Position numbers and translations under genes: made by a program. Shown in pieces: positions 28,303-36,781 of a DNA stretch of 64,000 nucleotides (positions are counted from its first letter, which is position 1; every line of letters begins with the position of its first letter). Source of the DNA: Herpetosiphon gulosus. Its GTDB lineage: Bacteria > Chloroflexota > Chloroflexia > Chloroflexales > Herpetosiphonaceae. Location of the stretch: contig NZ_BAABRU010000008.1 of assembly GCF_039545135.1 (NCBI RefSeq), positions 245,268 through 309,267 of the forward strand. The letters are read 5' to 3'. Under the pieces are notes generated by a model. The model was not told the origin of the DNA and made no database searches. It saw nothing but the letters and a program-made list of their open reading frames with translations.

Positions 28303-28360
28303 GCCAATGCTGCTCCTTGTGTTGTTCCCTGCGGCACAGATCATAATAGCATGGAACCGC
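28152..28360. repeat. Right copy of 209-bp direct repeat flanking the defence island
   Basis: Same length as, and about 97% identical to, 16737-16945. Its left edge coincides with the brxL stop codon; its right edge leads into the promoter region of the FG-GAP gene. An att-like pair or homologous-recombination footprint is the simplest reading. Confidence 0.9.
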
Positions 28361-28437
28361 CTGAGCTTATCGCAATAGGCTGAAATTCATTTTTTGCCAC
28401 TCCACAACGTTAGATTAATAGCCCACAAAATTAACCC

Positions 28438-28466
28438 TTGAGCAGGCTAGGGCGGTCTGCTATGCT
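28438..28466 (+). promoter_or_regulatory. Candidate sigma-70 promoter of the FG-GAP gene
   Basis: TTGAGC at 28438-28443 and TATGCT at 28461-28466 are separated by 17 bases, 37 bases before the ATG at 28503. The spacing and hexamers are a reasonable housekeeping promoter match. AAGGAG at 28491-28496 is the ribosome site. Confidence 0.5.
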
Positions 28467-28502
28467 GCCCAAGCCGTTGCGAAATTAAAAAAGGAGCAGT
28501 GC

Positions 28503-30491
28503 ATGGCTTTTCACTCTGATCAAACGTTGCCGACTATGCGAGTTGCTCGCCGAATTATTGCTGGATTATTGTTGTTGGCTTTGGTTATTGGTTTGGCACG
28601 AGTTGGACGGCTTGCCCATTCCCAACCAGCCCAACCAAACTCTCTCCGGGCAAGCGATTGGCACACCATCAGTCAGTTGCTACCACCAAGCCAACAAGCC
28701 TATCTCAAGGCCTCGAATACTGATATTGGCGATCTGTTTAGCTCAAGTGTGGCGCTCGATGGCAATACAATTGCGATTGGTGCTCCCAACGAATCAAGCT
28801 CGGCCAGTGGAATAAATGGTAATCAACAGGATAATAGTGCAATTAGCTCAGGCGCAGTCTATATTTTTGTACGGACTGGGACAACATGGAGCCAGCAAGC
28901 CTATATTAAAGCCTCAAATACCGATTTCAACGATCAATTCGGTCATAGTGTGGCGTTGTCTGGTGATACCTTGGTGGTTGGGGCACGCAATGAATCAAGC
29001 AATGCCACCGGAATTAATGGCAATCAAACTGATAATAGTGCCATGAATGCTGGGGCGGTCTATGTGTTTGTTCGCAGTGGTACGACCTGGAGTCAGCAAG
29101 CCTATCTCAAGGCTTCAAATGCCGAAGCCTTTGATCAATTTGGCTGGAGTATCGCGCTTGATGGCAATACCCTTGCAGTTGGGGCTAATCTTGAATCGAG
29201 CAATGCGACCGGGGTTAATGGCAACCAAGCCGATAATAATGCTGTGCGTTCAGGCGCAGCCTATATTTTTGTGCGCAGTGGTACGACCTGGAGCCAACAA
29301 GCTTACATTAAAGCTTCGAATACCGAAGCCCGCGATAATTTTGCGATGACGCTTGGCTTAAGCGGCGATCGCTTGGTGGTTGGGGCAGTCAATGAAGATA
29401 GCGCCGCCACTGGGATCAATGGTGATCAAGCTAATAATGCTGCAAGTGATTCAGGCGCAGCTTATGTGTTTGCCCGCAATGGCACGAGCTGGAGTCAACA
29501 AGCCTACTTCAAAGCCTCAAATACCGAGGCAGGCGATTTCTTTGGCGAGAGTGTAACGATTGATGGCTCCACCGTAGCGGTTGGGGCATGGTGGGAAGAT
29601 AGCTCAGCCACAGGTATCAATGGCGACCAGAATAACAATAACACCACACTTTCTGGGGCTGCCTATGTCTATACGTTCGATGGAGTGAGTTGGAGCCAAC
29701 AAGCCTACATCAAGGCTTCAAATACTGACACTGAAAATTATTTTGGTCATGCATTGGTGTTGAGTGGAGATCGGCTGATTGTTAGTGCTTATGCTGATAA
29801 TAGCGCAACCACTGGTATCGATGGTGATCAACAGAATGCTGATGCTAGTGGTTCTGGAGCGGCTTTTGTCTTTGAACGTACTGGCACAACATGGAACCAA
29901 CAGCATTATCTGAAGGCCTCGAATACTGGAGCCGAAGATTTTTTTGGCTATACCATGGCAACTGATGGCATAAGTTTGGTGGTTGGTGCAATGTATGAAG
30001 ATAGCAATACAACTGGAATTGACGGCAATCAAGCTGATAATAGCGCCGATGTTGCTGGGGCGGCCTATGTGTTTAGCCTATCGCCATCGATTGCAAGTAA
30101 TGTCTATTTGCCATTAGTTTTTAAACGAATGACAACCCTGCTGGCCACGATTAATCCAAGTGCGATCCCGATTCGCCCGATCACTGCGCAAGGTGAAACC
30201 TTTTTGAGTGTAACCTTTACGTTGCCCAGCGATTTGCCGACAACTGGTACTTATTATCTTTCGGCTAGCCCAACTAGCGTTGCGCCAAGTTTGGTTGATG
30301 ATGCGGTGGTGGTGTATGCTAATAGTACCCAAATTTTTCGCCATGAATATTCAACCCCTAATTCGGCAATTGTAATTGTGCCCTATACAACCCTCGCGCC
30401 GTATGCTGGCCAATCAATCACTGTTCAATTTAATGATGTCTATGGCAGCGTGGTGCAGGCCTCGCCAATGTATCTGATTTGGGTTCCGTAA
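28503..30491 (+). CDS. Secreted FG-GAP repeat protein, seven-bladed beta-propeller
   Basis: 662 residues. An N-terminal hydrophobic signal (RIIAGLLLLALVIGLARVG) is followed by seven near-identical repeats of about 67 residues covering residues 60-525. Each opens QQAY-KASNT, carries a DxFG-S-ALDGNTLAVGA core, a variable SSATGINGNQ loop with Asp/Asn residues suited to calcium binding, and ends GAAYVFVR-GTTWS. Seven copies predict a closed seven-bladed propeller like the integrin alpha head. A separate C-terminal domain of about 135 residues follows after VYLPLVFKR. Such proteins are exported and often bind surfaces or partners. The repeats are similar enough at DNA level to allow copy-number change by recombination. 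The signal is clear; the ligand is unknown. Confidence 0.9.
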   Translation: MAFHSDQTLPTMRVARRIIAGLLLLALVIGLARVGRLAHSQPAQPNSLRASDWHTISQLLPPSQQAYLKASNTDIGDLFSSSVALDGNTIAIGAPNESSSASGINGNQQDNSAISSGAVYIFVRTGTTWSQQAYIKASNTDFNDQFGHSVALSGDTLVVGARNESSNATGINGNQTDNSAMNAGAVYVFVRSGTTWSQQAYLKASNAEAFDQFGWSIALDGNTLAVGANLESSNATGVNGNQADNNAVRSGAAYIFVRSGTTWSQQAYIKASNTEARDNFAMTLGLSGDRLVVGAVNEDSAATGINGDQANNAASDSGAAYVFARNGTSWSQQAYFKASNTEAGDFFGESVTIDGSTVAVGAWWEDSSATGINGDQNNNNTTLSGAAYVYTFDGVSWSQQAYIKASNTDTENYFGHALVLSGDRLIVSAYADNSATTGIDGDQQNADASGSGAAFVFERTGTTWNQQHYLKASNTGAEDFFGYTMATDGISLVVGAMYEDSNTTGIDGNQADNSADVAGAAYVFSLSPSIASNVYLPLVFKRMTTLLATINPSAIPIRPITAQGETFLSVTFTLPSDLPTTGTYYLSASPTSVAPSLVDDAVVVYANSTQIFRHEYSTPNSAIVIVPYTTLAPYAGQSITVQFNDVYGSVVQASPMYLIWVP

Positions 30492-30544
30492 CATCAGTTG
30501 CTATGGTAGGCTGGTAGGGCGATTGCTAGCTAGAAGGAACAATG

Positions 30545-31204
30545 ATGGTTAACCCTGAGAAAGTGCTCCAAACTTTGCAAATTTTACGTGAACGCTTTGG
30601 ACCACGCGTCTTGCACACCCAGCGTGATCCGCTTGATGAGTTGGTTTTGACGATTCTTTCGCAAAATACTTCCGACCGCAATAGTGGGCGGGCCTTTCGC
30701 GAACTCAAAGGGTGCTATCCAACTTGGGCGGCAGTGCTCAACGCCGAATCAAGCGAGCTAGAGCAAACAATTCGGGTTGGTGGGCTTGCCAAAATTAAGG
30801 CCGCACGGATTCAAAACACCTTGGCGGTGATTTTAGAACAGCGCGGCGAATTTAGTCTCGATTTTCTGCGCGAGCTAAGTTTGCACGAGGCCCGAGCTTG
30901 GCTAACCGCATTGCCAGGGATTGGCCCCAAAACTGCGGGTTGTGTGCTCTGTTTTGCTTGCAATCAGCCTGCCATGATCGTCGATACCCACATTCATCGC
31001 GTTGCCAAACGGGTTGGCATGATCGGCCCTAAAGTTTCTGCCGATGCCGCCCATGATTTGCTTGAAGCGGCTGTGCCAGTTGATCAAATGTATCAGTTTC
31101 ACGTCAGTGTATTGCTGCATGGCCGCCAAATTTGCCATGCCCAACGCCCAGCCTGCGAACGTTGCCCATTAACTGAGATTTGCGATTTTTATCAAGCAAG
31201 TTGA
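30545..31204 (+). CDS. nth: Endonuclease III-like DNA glycosylase/AP lyase
   Basis: 219 residues from ATG 30545, six bases after AGAAGGA; ATG 30542 is the alternative. The helix-hairpin-helix is LPGIGPKTAG with the catalytic Lys129, and the catalytic Asp147 lies in VDTHIHR; the 18-residue spacing equals that in E. coli Nth (Lys120/Asp138). A C-terminal iron-sulfur cluster has the canonical C-X6-C-X2-C-X5-C pattern. The enzyme removes oxidised pyrimidines and cuts the abasic site in base-excision repair. It is a single gene with no operon partners and is likely vertically inherited. Confidence 0.95.
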   Translation: MVNPEKVLQTLQILRERFGPRVLHTQRDPLDELVLTILSQNTSDRNSGRAFRELKGCYPTWAAVLNAESSELEQTIRVGGLAKIKAARIQNTLAVILEQRGEFSLDFLRELSLHEARAWLTALPGIGPKTAGCVLCFACNQPAMIVDTHIHRVAKRVGMIGPKVSADAAHDLLEAAVPVDQMYQFHVSVLLHGRQICHAQRPACERCPLTEICDFYQAS

Positions 31205-31319
31205 ACGTGCTTGCTGTGCTTGATGTAGGTCGATTAGCACGAATGTGATCAACAAAAACGATTGCGCTCAGCAGAAATCAGCCGCTCTAAGCAGTTTGTT
31301 CGCCAATAAAACATATTCT

Positions 31320-31333
31320 TGTAAGCGCTAGCA
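31320..31333. promoter_or_regulatory. Candidate LacI-family operator upstream of the GH1 gene
   Basis: TGTAAGCGCTAGCA resembles the LacI/GalR-type consensus TGTAANCGNTNNCA and two sites upstream of the local lacI-family gene (35575, 35640). It lies about 210 bases before the beta-glucosidase start. A partly matching inverted copy, TGCTAGCGC, follows near 31350. Confidence 0.55.
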
Positions 31334-31440
31334 TGTTTTAATCATCTTGCTAGCGCGATTGTTGTGAAAATAGGCGAAACCTGCTAAAATCCGCTTTGAA
31401 ACCGATTCCAAATATGGGTTTTATGCGATATCAAACCAAA

Positions 31441-31525
31441 AGCTGCATTGCCAAGCGCACCAACCTACCGTACAATGGTTGGTGTGGGGCAATGCAGCTA
31501 GAGTATGCAGACAAAGCATGTCTGC
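31441..31525 (+). promoter_or_regulatory. Structured leader: two hairpins before the GH1 ribosome site
   Basis: The first hairpin pairs AGCTGCATTGCC (31441-31452) with 31488-31499, and internally CACCAACC (31458-31465) with 31477-31484, a long interrupted stem. The second pairs GCAGACA (31507-31513) with TGTCTGC (31519-31525) and ends one base before AAGGAG (31526-31531). No T-run follows either stem. Control of translation or mRNA stability is more likely than simple termination. Confidence 0.55.
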
Positions 31526-31540
31526 AAGGAGTACTCCGGC

Positions 31541-32899
31541 ATGACTCAGCGTGCCTTTCCTTCCGATTTCCTCTGGGGTTCCGCCACATCGTCGTATCAA
31601 ATTGAAGGCGCTGCGTTTGCCGATGGCCGTAGCGAATCGATTTGGGATCGTTTTTGTAAACAACCAGGTGCTATTTTAGATCAAACCAATGGTGATATTG
31701 CCTGCGATCATTACAATCGCTATCGTGATGATGTAGCCTTGATGGCGCGTTTGGGCCTGCAAGCCTATCGTTTTTCGGTGGCTTGGCCGCGCGTGTTGCC
31801 CAATGGGCGTGGTGCGATCAATCAGGCTGGCCTCGATTTTTATCGACGCTTGGTTGATGAACTGCTGCAACATAACATTCGGCCATTTGTAACGCTTTAC
31901 CACTGGGATTTGCCGCAAATTCTCGAAGATGCTGGCGGTTGGCCTGAGCGGGCTACGGCTGAAGCCTTCGTTGAATATGCCGATGTGGTCAGCCGTGCGT
32001 TAGGCGATACTGTCAAAGATTGGATTACCCACAACGAGCCATGGTGTGCAGGTATGTTGGGCTACCAAATTGGCGAGCATGCTCCAGGTCGTAAAAATTG
32101 GAATGACGGCTTGAAGGCCAGCCATCATCTTTTGCTCTCACACGGCTGGGCCGTTGATGTGATTCGGCGCAACGTGCCACAGGCTAGCGTTGGGATCACC
32201 CTGAACTTTACGCCTGCGATGCCTGCTTCACGCAGCACCGAAGACCTGAATGCAACCCGCCACTTCGATGGTTTCTTCAATCGCTGGTTCCTTGATCCAG
32301 TCTATGGCCGTGAGTATCCCGCCGATATGGTGCGCGATTACACTGAGCTTGGCTACTTGCCCAATGGCCTCGATTTTGTCCACGATGGCGATTTCAAGGC
32401 CATGGCCGCAACCACCGATTTCTTAGGCGTAAACTACTACAGTCGGGCGGTGATTCACGATCCTAAAACTGGAACCGCGCCCAAGCTTGATTCTGAATAT
32501 ACCGATATTGGCTGGGAAGTCTATCCCCAAGGCTTGGGCGATTTGCTCAAGCGCTTGGCCTTTGCCTACAACCCGGGCAAAATTTATGTAACCGAAAATG
32601 GGGCTAGCTACAACGATGGCCCCGATGGTCATGGCGAAGTCAACGACACCCGCCGCACCCAATATCTGCATGATCACCTGAGCGTTTGCTCCGAGGCAAT
32701 TGCAGCTGGTGTGCCATTGGCGGGCTACTTTGTCTGGTCGTTGATGGATAACTTTGAGTGGGCCAAGGGCTATAGCCAACGCTTTGGCGTGATTTGGGTC
32801 GATTACGAAACCCAACAACGCATCCCCAAGGCTAGCGCTCATTGGTATAGCCGTGTGGTCAAGGCCAACGCCGTCCAACCATTGGAAGTTTTAGCCTAA
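31541..32899 (+). CDS. Beta-glucosidase, glycoside hydrolase family 1
   Basis: 452 residues from ATG 31541, nine bases after AAGGAG; upstream in-frame starts lie inside the leader hairpins. The opening FPSDFLWGSATSSYQIEGA is the GH1 N-terminal signature. The acid/base is Glu166 in THNEPW and the nucleophile Glu352 in VTENG, matching the spacing of characterised bacterial GH1 enzymes. The substrate-binding Trp/Glu pair occurs in DNFEWAKGYSQRFG. There is no signal peptide, so it should cleave imported beta-glucosides or cello-oligosaccharides in the cytoplasm. It is linked by operator similarity to the LacI gene at 35695 and by function to the ABC transport operon at 36877. Confidence 0.95.
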   Translation: MTQRAFPSDFLWGSATSSYQIEGAAFADGRSESIWDRFCKQPGAILDQTNGDIACDHYNRYRDDVALMARLGLQAYRFSVAWPRVLPNGRGAINQAGLDFYRRLVDELLQHNIRPFVTLYHWDLPQILEDAGGWPERATAEAFVEYADVVSRALGDTVKDWITHNEPWCAGMLGYQIGEHAPGRKNWNDGLKASHHLLLSHGWAVDVIRRNVPQASVGITLNFTPAMPASRSTEDLNATRHFDGFFNRWFLDPVYGREYPADMVRDYTELGYLPNGLDFVHDGDFKAMAATTDFLGVNYYSRAVIHDPKTGTAPKLDSEYTDIGWEVYPQGLGDLLKRLAFAYNPGKIYVTENGASYNDGPDGHGEVNDTRRTQYLHDHLSVCSEAIAAGVPLAGYFVWSLMDNFEWAKGYSQRFGVIWVDYETQQRIPKASAHWYSRVVKANAVQPLEVLA

Positions 32900-34228
32900 G
32901 TTTTCGTTCGTAGCGGCGGATTTGCGCTTGTTGCTGATCCGCCGCAACCCATAGCACGCCCCAATTCCAACCCCTAACCAAACGCCAATTCCTATCAATG
33001 TACGCCACGGCCAACTTGCCCCATGCAAGGTTAATGGTTGGCGATATTCCATGCGTTTGGCGGCAAATTGAGCACTAGCTTGGTCTTGATCTATCGCAAA
33101 TCGGACAAGCGCCTGCTCGAACATATTGCCTTGTTGTGCTAAATCAAGTTCGTGATAGGTCATTTGCTGCTGCTCGGCCCAGGTTTGAGCCTGTTGATTC
33201 GTGCCAAATCCAAGTAAACGATCAACCTTCGTAGTTGCTGCTTGATAACGTGGAACAAGTTGCAATCCATGGGCCGAGCGAATGCTTGGTTCTGCGCCAA
33301 GTGTCCGAAAATCATAAACCCATGAACCTGTATAAACATCGAAAAAAGCCGCTAATGCTAGTTCGTCAACTCCTTGATTGAGCCAAATACCCAGCGTTTG
33401 CTTGGGCCAATAGAAGGCCGCATTCAGCAGATAAACGCTATCGCTAGCTGTTACGCTGAAGGGCTGCATTGTGGCATGTTCTAGGTAACTTTGGTCTGAA
33501 TAATTGATCATTTGGGCCAACTGCTGGCTTATATCTGAACCATGAAATTTTTGCAAAAAATAGAGGGTTGCATCAATCCCCGAGGTTAATCCGGCTGTGG
33601 TGATGATCTGTTGATTTGTATCGACATAACGTTGATTATTTTGCCATTTAACCTTGGGATAGCGCTTTTGCAAACTACTAAGATCGGCCCAATGCGCGGT
33701 TGCTGGCAAGCCATCAAGCAAGCCGCTTTCCGCTAAAACCTCAGCACCAGTACACCACGACATCACCATATTGGCTGCTTGGGATTGTTGGCGCAGCCAT
33801 GCCAAAACTGGCTGATTTTGGCTGGCCTGAATATCGGTAATTGCTGGGACAATTACTAGGGCTGGTGGTTGCTCGAGCAGGGTTGCAAGGCTGTTAAACG
33901 AATAATCAGGCAGTAGATCAAGCCCACCGCTCAGGCTACGCACATTGGTTGTTTCGGCCACGGTATAGACATTATACAAGCCAGTTTTGGCTAATAAGGC
34001 ATAGGGTGCCAGCACATCGGTAATTTCGCTAACCGTGTTGCCAAGCACAATCACGGCAGTTGGTTTTTGGGCATCATGTACTATTGGCTGTGATTGAATG
34101 TTGGGTTGATCCTTGCGGATACTCATCGCTACCTGCATTGAATAATAGCTACCAATACTGGTGGCCAACAGCAAAGGCAAACAAGCCACCAGCAAATAAC
34201 CGAGGTGGGTCAGCTGACGTTTTAACAT
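32891..34228 (-). CDS. Membrane-anchored DJ-1/PfpI-family (class I GATase-like) protein
   Basis: 445 residues from ATG 34228. A hydrophobic N-terminal segment (LGYLLVACLPLLLATSIGSYY) and another near the C-terminus (TLIGIGVWLGVGIGACYGL) bracket a DJ-1/PfpI domain with the nucleophile-elbow cysteine in MSWCTGAEVLAESGLLDG and the later TTAGLTSGIDATLYFL. A second extracytoplasmic part follows. The start overlaps the stop of the upstream AraC gene in ATGTTAA, a sign of translational coupling. Its 3' end overlaps that of the convergent beta-glucosidase gene by nine bases. The function is unknown; it looks like a membrane version of the same sensor domain as in the regulator, so a sensing or accessory role is a guess. 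Confidence 0.8.
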   Translation of the reverse strand: MLKRQLTHLGYLLVACLPLLLATSIGSYYSMQVAMSIRKDQPNIQSQPIVHDAQKPTAVIVLGNTVSEITDVLAPYALLAKTGLYNVYTVAETTNVRSLSGGLDLLPDYSFNSLATLLEQPPALVIVPAITDIQASQNQPVLAWLRQQSQAANMVMSWCTGAEVLAESGLLDGLPATAHWADLSSLQKRYPKVKWQNNQRYVDTNQQIITTAGLTSGIDATLYFLQKFHGSDISQQLAQMINYSDQSYLEHATMQPFSVTASDSVYLLNAAFYWPKQTLGIWLNQGVDELALAAFFDVYTGSWVYDFRTLGAEPSIRSAHGLQLVPRYQAATTKVDRLLGFGTNQQAQTWAEQQQMTYHELDLAQQGNMFEQALVRFAIDQDQASAQFAAKRMEYRQPLTLHGASWPWRTLIGIGVWLGVGIGACYGLRRISNKRKSAATNENLG

Positions 34229-35196
34229 TGATTTGACTCCTGCGCATTCCGAGATTGAGTCGGATTTGTGCCAAAGTAGCGTTGCCAAAGCCGCCGAAAA
34301 TGGCGGGCATCGCTAAACCCAACCTGCTGAGCGATGTGTTCAATGCTCCAAGCAGGGTTATGCAGCAAATTGGCGGCTAGCTCTAAACGTAACTGTTGCT
34401 GATAGCTGATGGGTGTTAGGCCGATCGTGGCGCGAAATGCCCGATTAAGCGAACGAACACTTAATTTGGCGATTTCTGCCAGTTGTTCGAGGCTGATTGT
34501 TTCGGTCAGATGCTCGGCAAGATAATCTTGAGCACGATGCACGCCGAGATGCAGATGGTTACGGTATTGCAGAAAGATGCTGTGCTGAGTTTGTTGGCCG
34601 CTGCGTCGCAGATAAAGTACCAATTGGCGAGCGATTTTCGCTACCAACAACGCATCATAATCTTGTTCAACAAGCGCCAAGGCCAGATCAATGCCTGTGC
34701 TAATTCCAGCGCTGGTGATAATCCGCTCAGCTTGAATATATAACACATTTTGGCGAACCTGAGCCTTGGGATAGCGTTGTTGTAATAATTCCAGCGCTGA
34801 CCAGTGAGTTGTGCATGGGCGGTTATTGAGCAGGCCTGCCTCGCCAAGCACAAATGCCCCACTACAAATTGCCGCAATTCGGCAGCCAACAGCAGCAGCG
34901 GCATGCAGCCAACGTATGATCCTTGGATCAACTGGGGTGTTTAGATCGGCATAATAATCGAGCTGCACCCCAGGAATCAAAATCGTGGCTTCTGGTTGGA
35001 TTTCGGGCAAGCCCGATTGAGTTTGCAGCACCAAACCTTGAGCGCTTGTGACAGTTGAATCTATACCACAAAATATTAATTGATAGTTTGCACCTTGTCG
35101 CCTTGCCTCAAAAAACACTTGGCTTGGGCCAGCGCAATCGAGCAATTGCACATGCGGCAAGAGCAATACATAGATTGGCCTGATCGATTCAAGCAT
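34222..35196 (-). CDS. GlxA-type transcriptional regulator: DJ-1/PfpI domain plus AraC DNA-binding domain
   Basis: 324 residues. Residues 1-190 form a DJ-1/PfpI-like domain with CSGAFVLGEAGLL and TSAGISTGIDLAL. The last 100 residues are an AraC/XylS double helix-turn-helix (ISLEQLAEIAKLSVRSLNRAF and SIEHIAQQVGFSDARHFRRLW). This is the GlxA layout, and regulators of this group usually act as activators. The start is supported by GGAG just upstream of ATG 35196. It is coupled to the membrane DJ-1 gene downstream. Its targets are not evident from sequence. Confidence 0.9.
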   Translation of the reverse strand: MLESIRPIYVLLLPHVQLLDCAGPSQVFFEARRQGANYQLIFCGIDSTVTSAQGLVLQTQSGLPEIQPEATILIPGVQLDYYADLNTPVDPRIIRWLHAAAAVGCRIAAICSGAFVLGEAGLLNNRPCTTHWSALELLQQRYPKAQVRQNVLYIQAERIITSAGISTGIDLALALVEQDYDALLVAKIARQLVLYLRRSGQQTQHSIFLQYRNHLHLGVHRAQDYLAEHLTETISLEQLAEIAKLSVRSLNRAFRATIGLTPISYQQQLRLELAANLLHNPAWSIEHIAQQVGFSDARHFRRLWQRYFGTNPTQSRNAQESNQC

Positions 35197-35337
35197 GGCA
35201 ACTCCTTCGGGCTAGTCGGCAGAATCTGGTCATAAGCATAATCAGCAATAAACCGTGCTACAAGGCTTAATCGTGCCAATAAGCGGACGGATTTGGCCAT
35301 TTGATCCACGAAGGACACGAAGCGCACGAAGGGGTGA

Positions 35338-35495
35338 GGGGTCAGGATTCAGGGACAAGGGGTCAGATTTGCATTATCGATCCCAAGCAGTAATCCTGAT
35401 TTTAGCCACAGATTGCCACAGATTTGTATGATTATTCTGCTGTGCCACATGCCTTCAGCCTAACCTCTGAACCCTGATCCCTGAATCCTAGCCCC
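35338..35495. repeat. Inverted intergenic repeat with 18-bp arms
   Basis: Arms 35338-35355 and 35478-35495 (core AGGATTCAGGGA) are reverse complements apart from a short mismatch and enclose about 120 bases. They lie in the 480-base spacer between the divergent glxA-like and lacI-like genes. The left flank also has a CACGAAGGACACGAAGCGCA tract, and the middle has a repeated TTGCCACAGATT motif. It looks like a non-autonomous or decayed repeat and has no gene. A T-run follows the right arm. Confidence 0.6.
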
Positions 35496-35574
35496 TTTTT
35501 TCCTTTTACCTTTTGCCTTCTGACTTATCTCGGCCTACTTGACGAAAGTATATTGCATCGTTTACAATCATTTC

Positions 35575-35653
35575 TGTAAGCGTTTGCAAGAATAAAAAAC
35601 TAAACAAGCCTCTCTAGGTGCAAAACCCCACAACCGTTCTGTAAATGCTTACA
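35575..35653. promoter_or_regulatory. Two candidate LacI-family operators in front of lacI-like gene
   Basis: TGTAAGCGTTTGCA (35575-35588) and the near-palindrome TGTAAATGCTTACA (35640-35653) match the LacI/GalR half-site pattern. They are 52 bases apart, about five helical turns, so a looped repressor is possible. The second lies just ahead of the regulator gene, consistent with autoregulation. Confidence 0.6.
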
Positions 35654-35694
35654 ATTCACAATCCAGTTCGCAGATGCAAAGGCGCAAAAACGCG

Positions 35695-36780
35695 ATGAGC
35701 AAAAAACTCGAACAACCAACCCAAACCCTAAAAACGCCCCGAGGCCGCCGCCCGAATGGCAATGGCCTGAGCAGCACCACGATTATGGATGTGGCGCGTG
35801 AAGCTGGTGTTTCGTATGCAACTGTCTCGCGAGTGGTCAATAACAAAGAATATGTTAAATCGGATACTCGTGAACGGGTGCTGAAAGCGATTACAAGCTT
35901 GGGCTATGTCGTCAACCAGCAGGCCAGAAGTTTGGCTGGTGGGCGCTCATATGCAGTTGGGTTGTTGGTGCGCGATCTTGGCTCAAGCTATATGGGTGAA
36001 ATTGTGCGGGGGATTGACGAGTCGCTCAGTGCTGCTCAATACAATCTCATGCTCTATACCACCCATCGCCGCAAAATCAAAGAACGGATTTACGTCAACA
36101 ATTTGATCCAGGGGATGACTGATGGGCTGCTCTTGGTTTTGCCAGAAAACCTTGAAGCCTATTTAGAAACCCTTGATCAGACCAACTTTCCCTATGTTCT
36201 GATCGATCATCAAGGGCTTGACGAGCGCACTCCAGTGGTGATTACCACCAACTGGCAGGGTGGCTATGATGCCACGCGCTACCTGATTGAGCTTGGTCAT
36301 CGACGGATTGGGTTTCTGACGGGCATGATGGATATGCGTAGCTCGCAAGATCGCCTGAGTGGCTATCAAGCAGCGCTGCGCGACCATGGTTTGCCAGCCG
36401 ATCCACAACTCGTGTATGAAGGAACCTATTATCAACCTGAAGGCTACGCTGGGGCACAAAGCCTGTTGCGGCTACCAGAGCCACCAACAGCAATTTTTGC
36501 CTCGAACGATGTAATGGCCTTTGGGGTGATGGAAGCGGTTCGCGATGCCGGATTGCGGATTCCAAGTGATATCTCGGTGATTGGCTTTGATAATATTGCG
36601 CAAGCCTCGCAGGTAGCACCGCCATTGACGACGGTCGCCCAGCCATTAGAACAACTGGGGCGCGAAGCTGTTCGAATGTTGCTCGCTCGGATCAATAATC
36701 CTGAGCAACCGATAGCGCGGACCATTTTGCCAACTACCTTGATTATTCGCCAATCGTGCGACGTTCCTCGGAACGTGTAA
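35695..36780 (+). CDS. LacI-family transcriptional regulator
   Basis: 361 residues from ATG 35695, preceded by AAAGG; ATG 35674 would add seven residues but has no ribosome site. After an unusual basic tail of about 20 residues comes the LacI helix-turn-helix and hinge (TIMDVAREAGVSYATVSRVV, then NQQARSLAGGRS). A periplasmic-binding-protein-like effector domain follows, with GVMEAVRDAGLRIPSDISVIGFDN. Such proteins repress sugar genes until a sugar binds. The position directly upstream of the ABC transporter operon and the similar sites near the GH1 gene suggest it controls uptake and cleavage of a beta-linked oligosaccharide. Two palindromes in the 96-base gap to the next gene may also be its targets. 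Confidence 0.92.
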   Translation: MSKKLEQPTQTLKTPRGRRPNGNGLSSTTIMDVAREAGVSYATVSRVVNNKEYVKSDTRERVLKAITSLGYVVNQQARSLAGGRSYAVGLLVRDLGSSYMGEIVRGIDESLSAAQYNLMLYTTHRRKIKERIYVNNLIQGMTDGLLLVLPENLEAYLETLDQTNFPYVLIDHQGLDERTPVVITTNWQGGYDATRYLIELGHRRIGFLTGMMDMRSSQDRLSGYQAALRDHGLPADPQLVYEGTYYQPEGYAGAQSLLRLPEPPTAIFASNDVMAFGVMEAVRDAGLRIPSDISVIGFDNIAQASQVAPPLTTVAQPLEQLGREAVRMLLARINNPEQPIARTILPTTLIIRQSCDVPRNV

Positions 36781-36781
36781 C

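Noticed and set aside
28192..28383. Plus-strand frame in the right LOG repeat (and its twin at 16777-16968)
   Set aside because: Antisense shadow of the LOG gene 5' end, duplicated with it.
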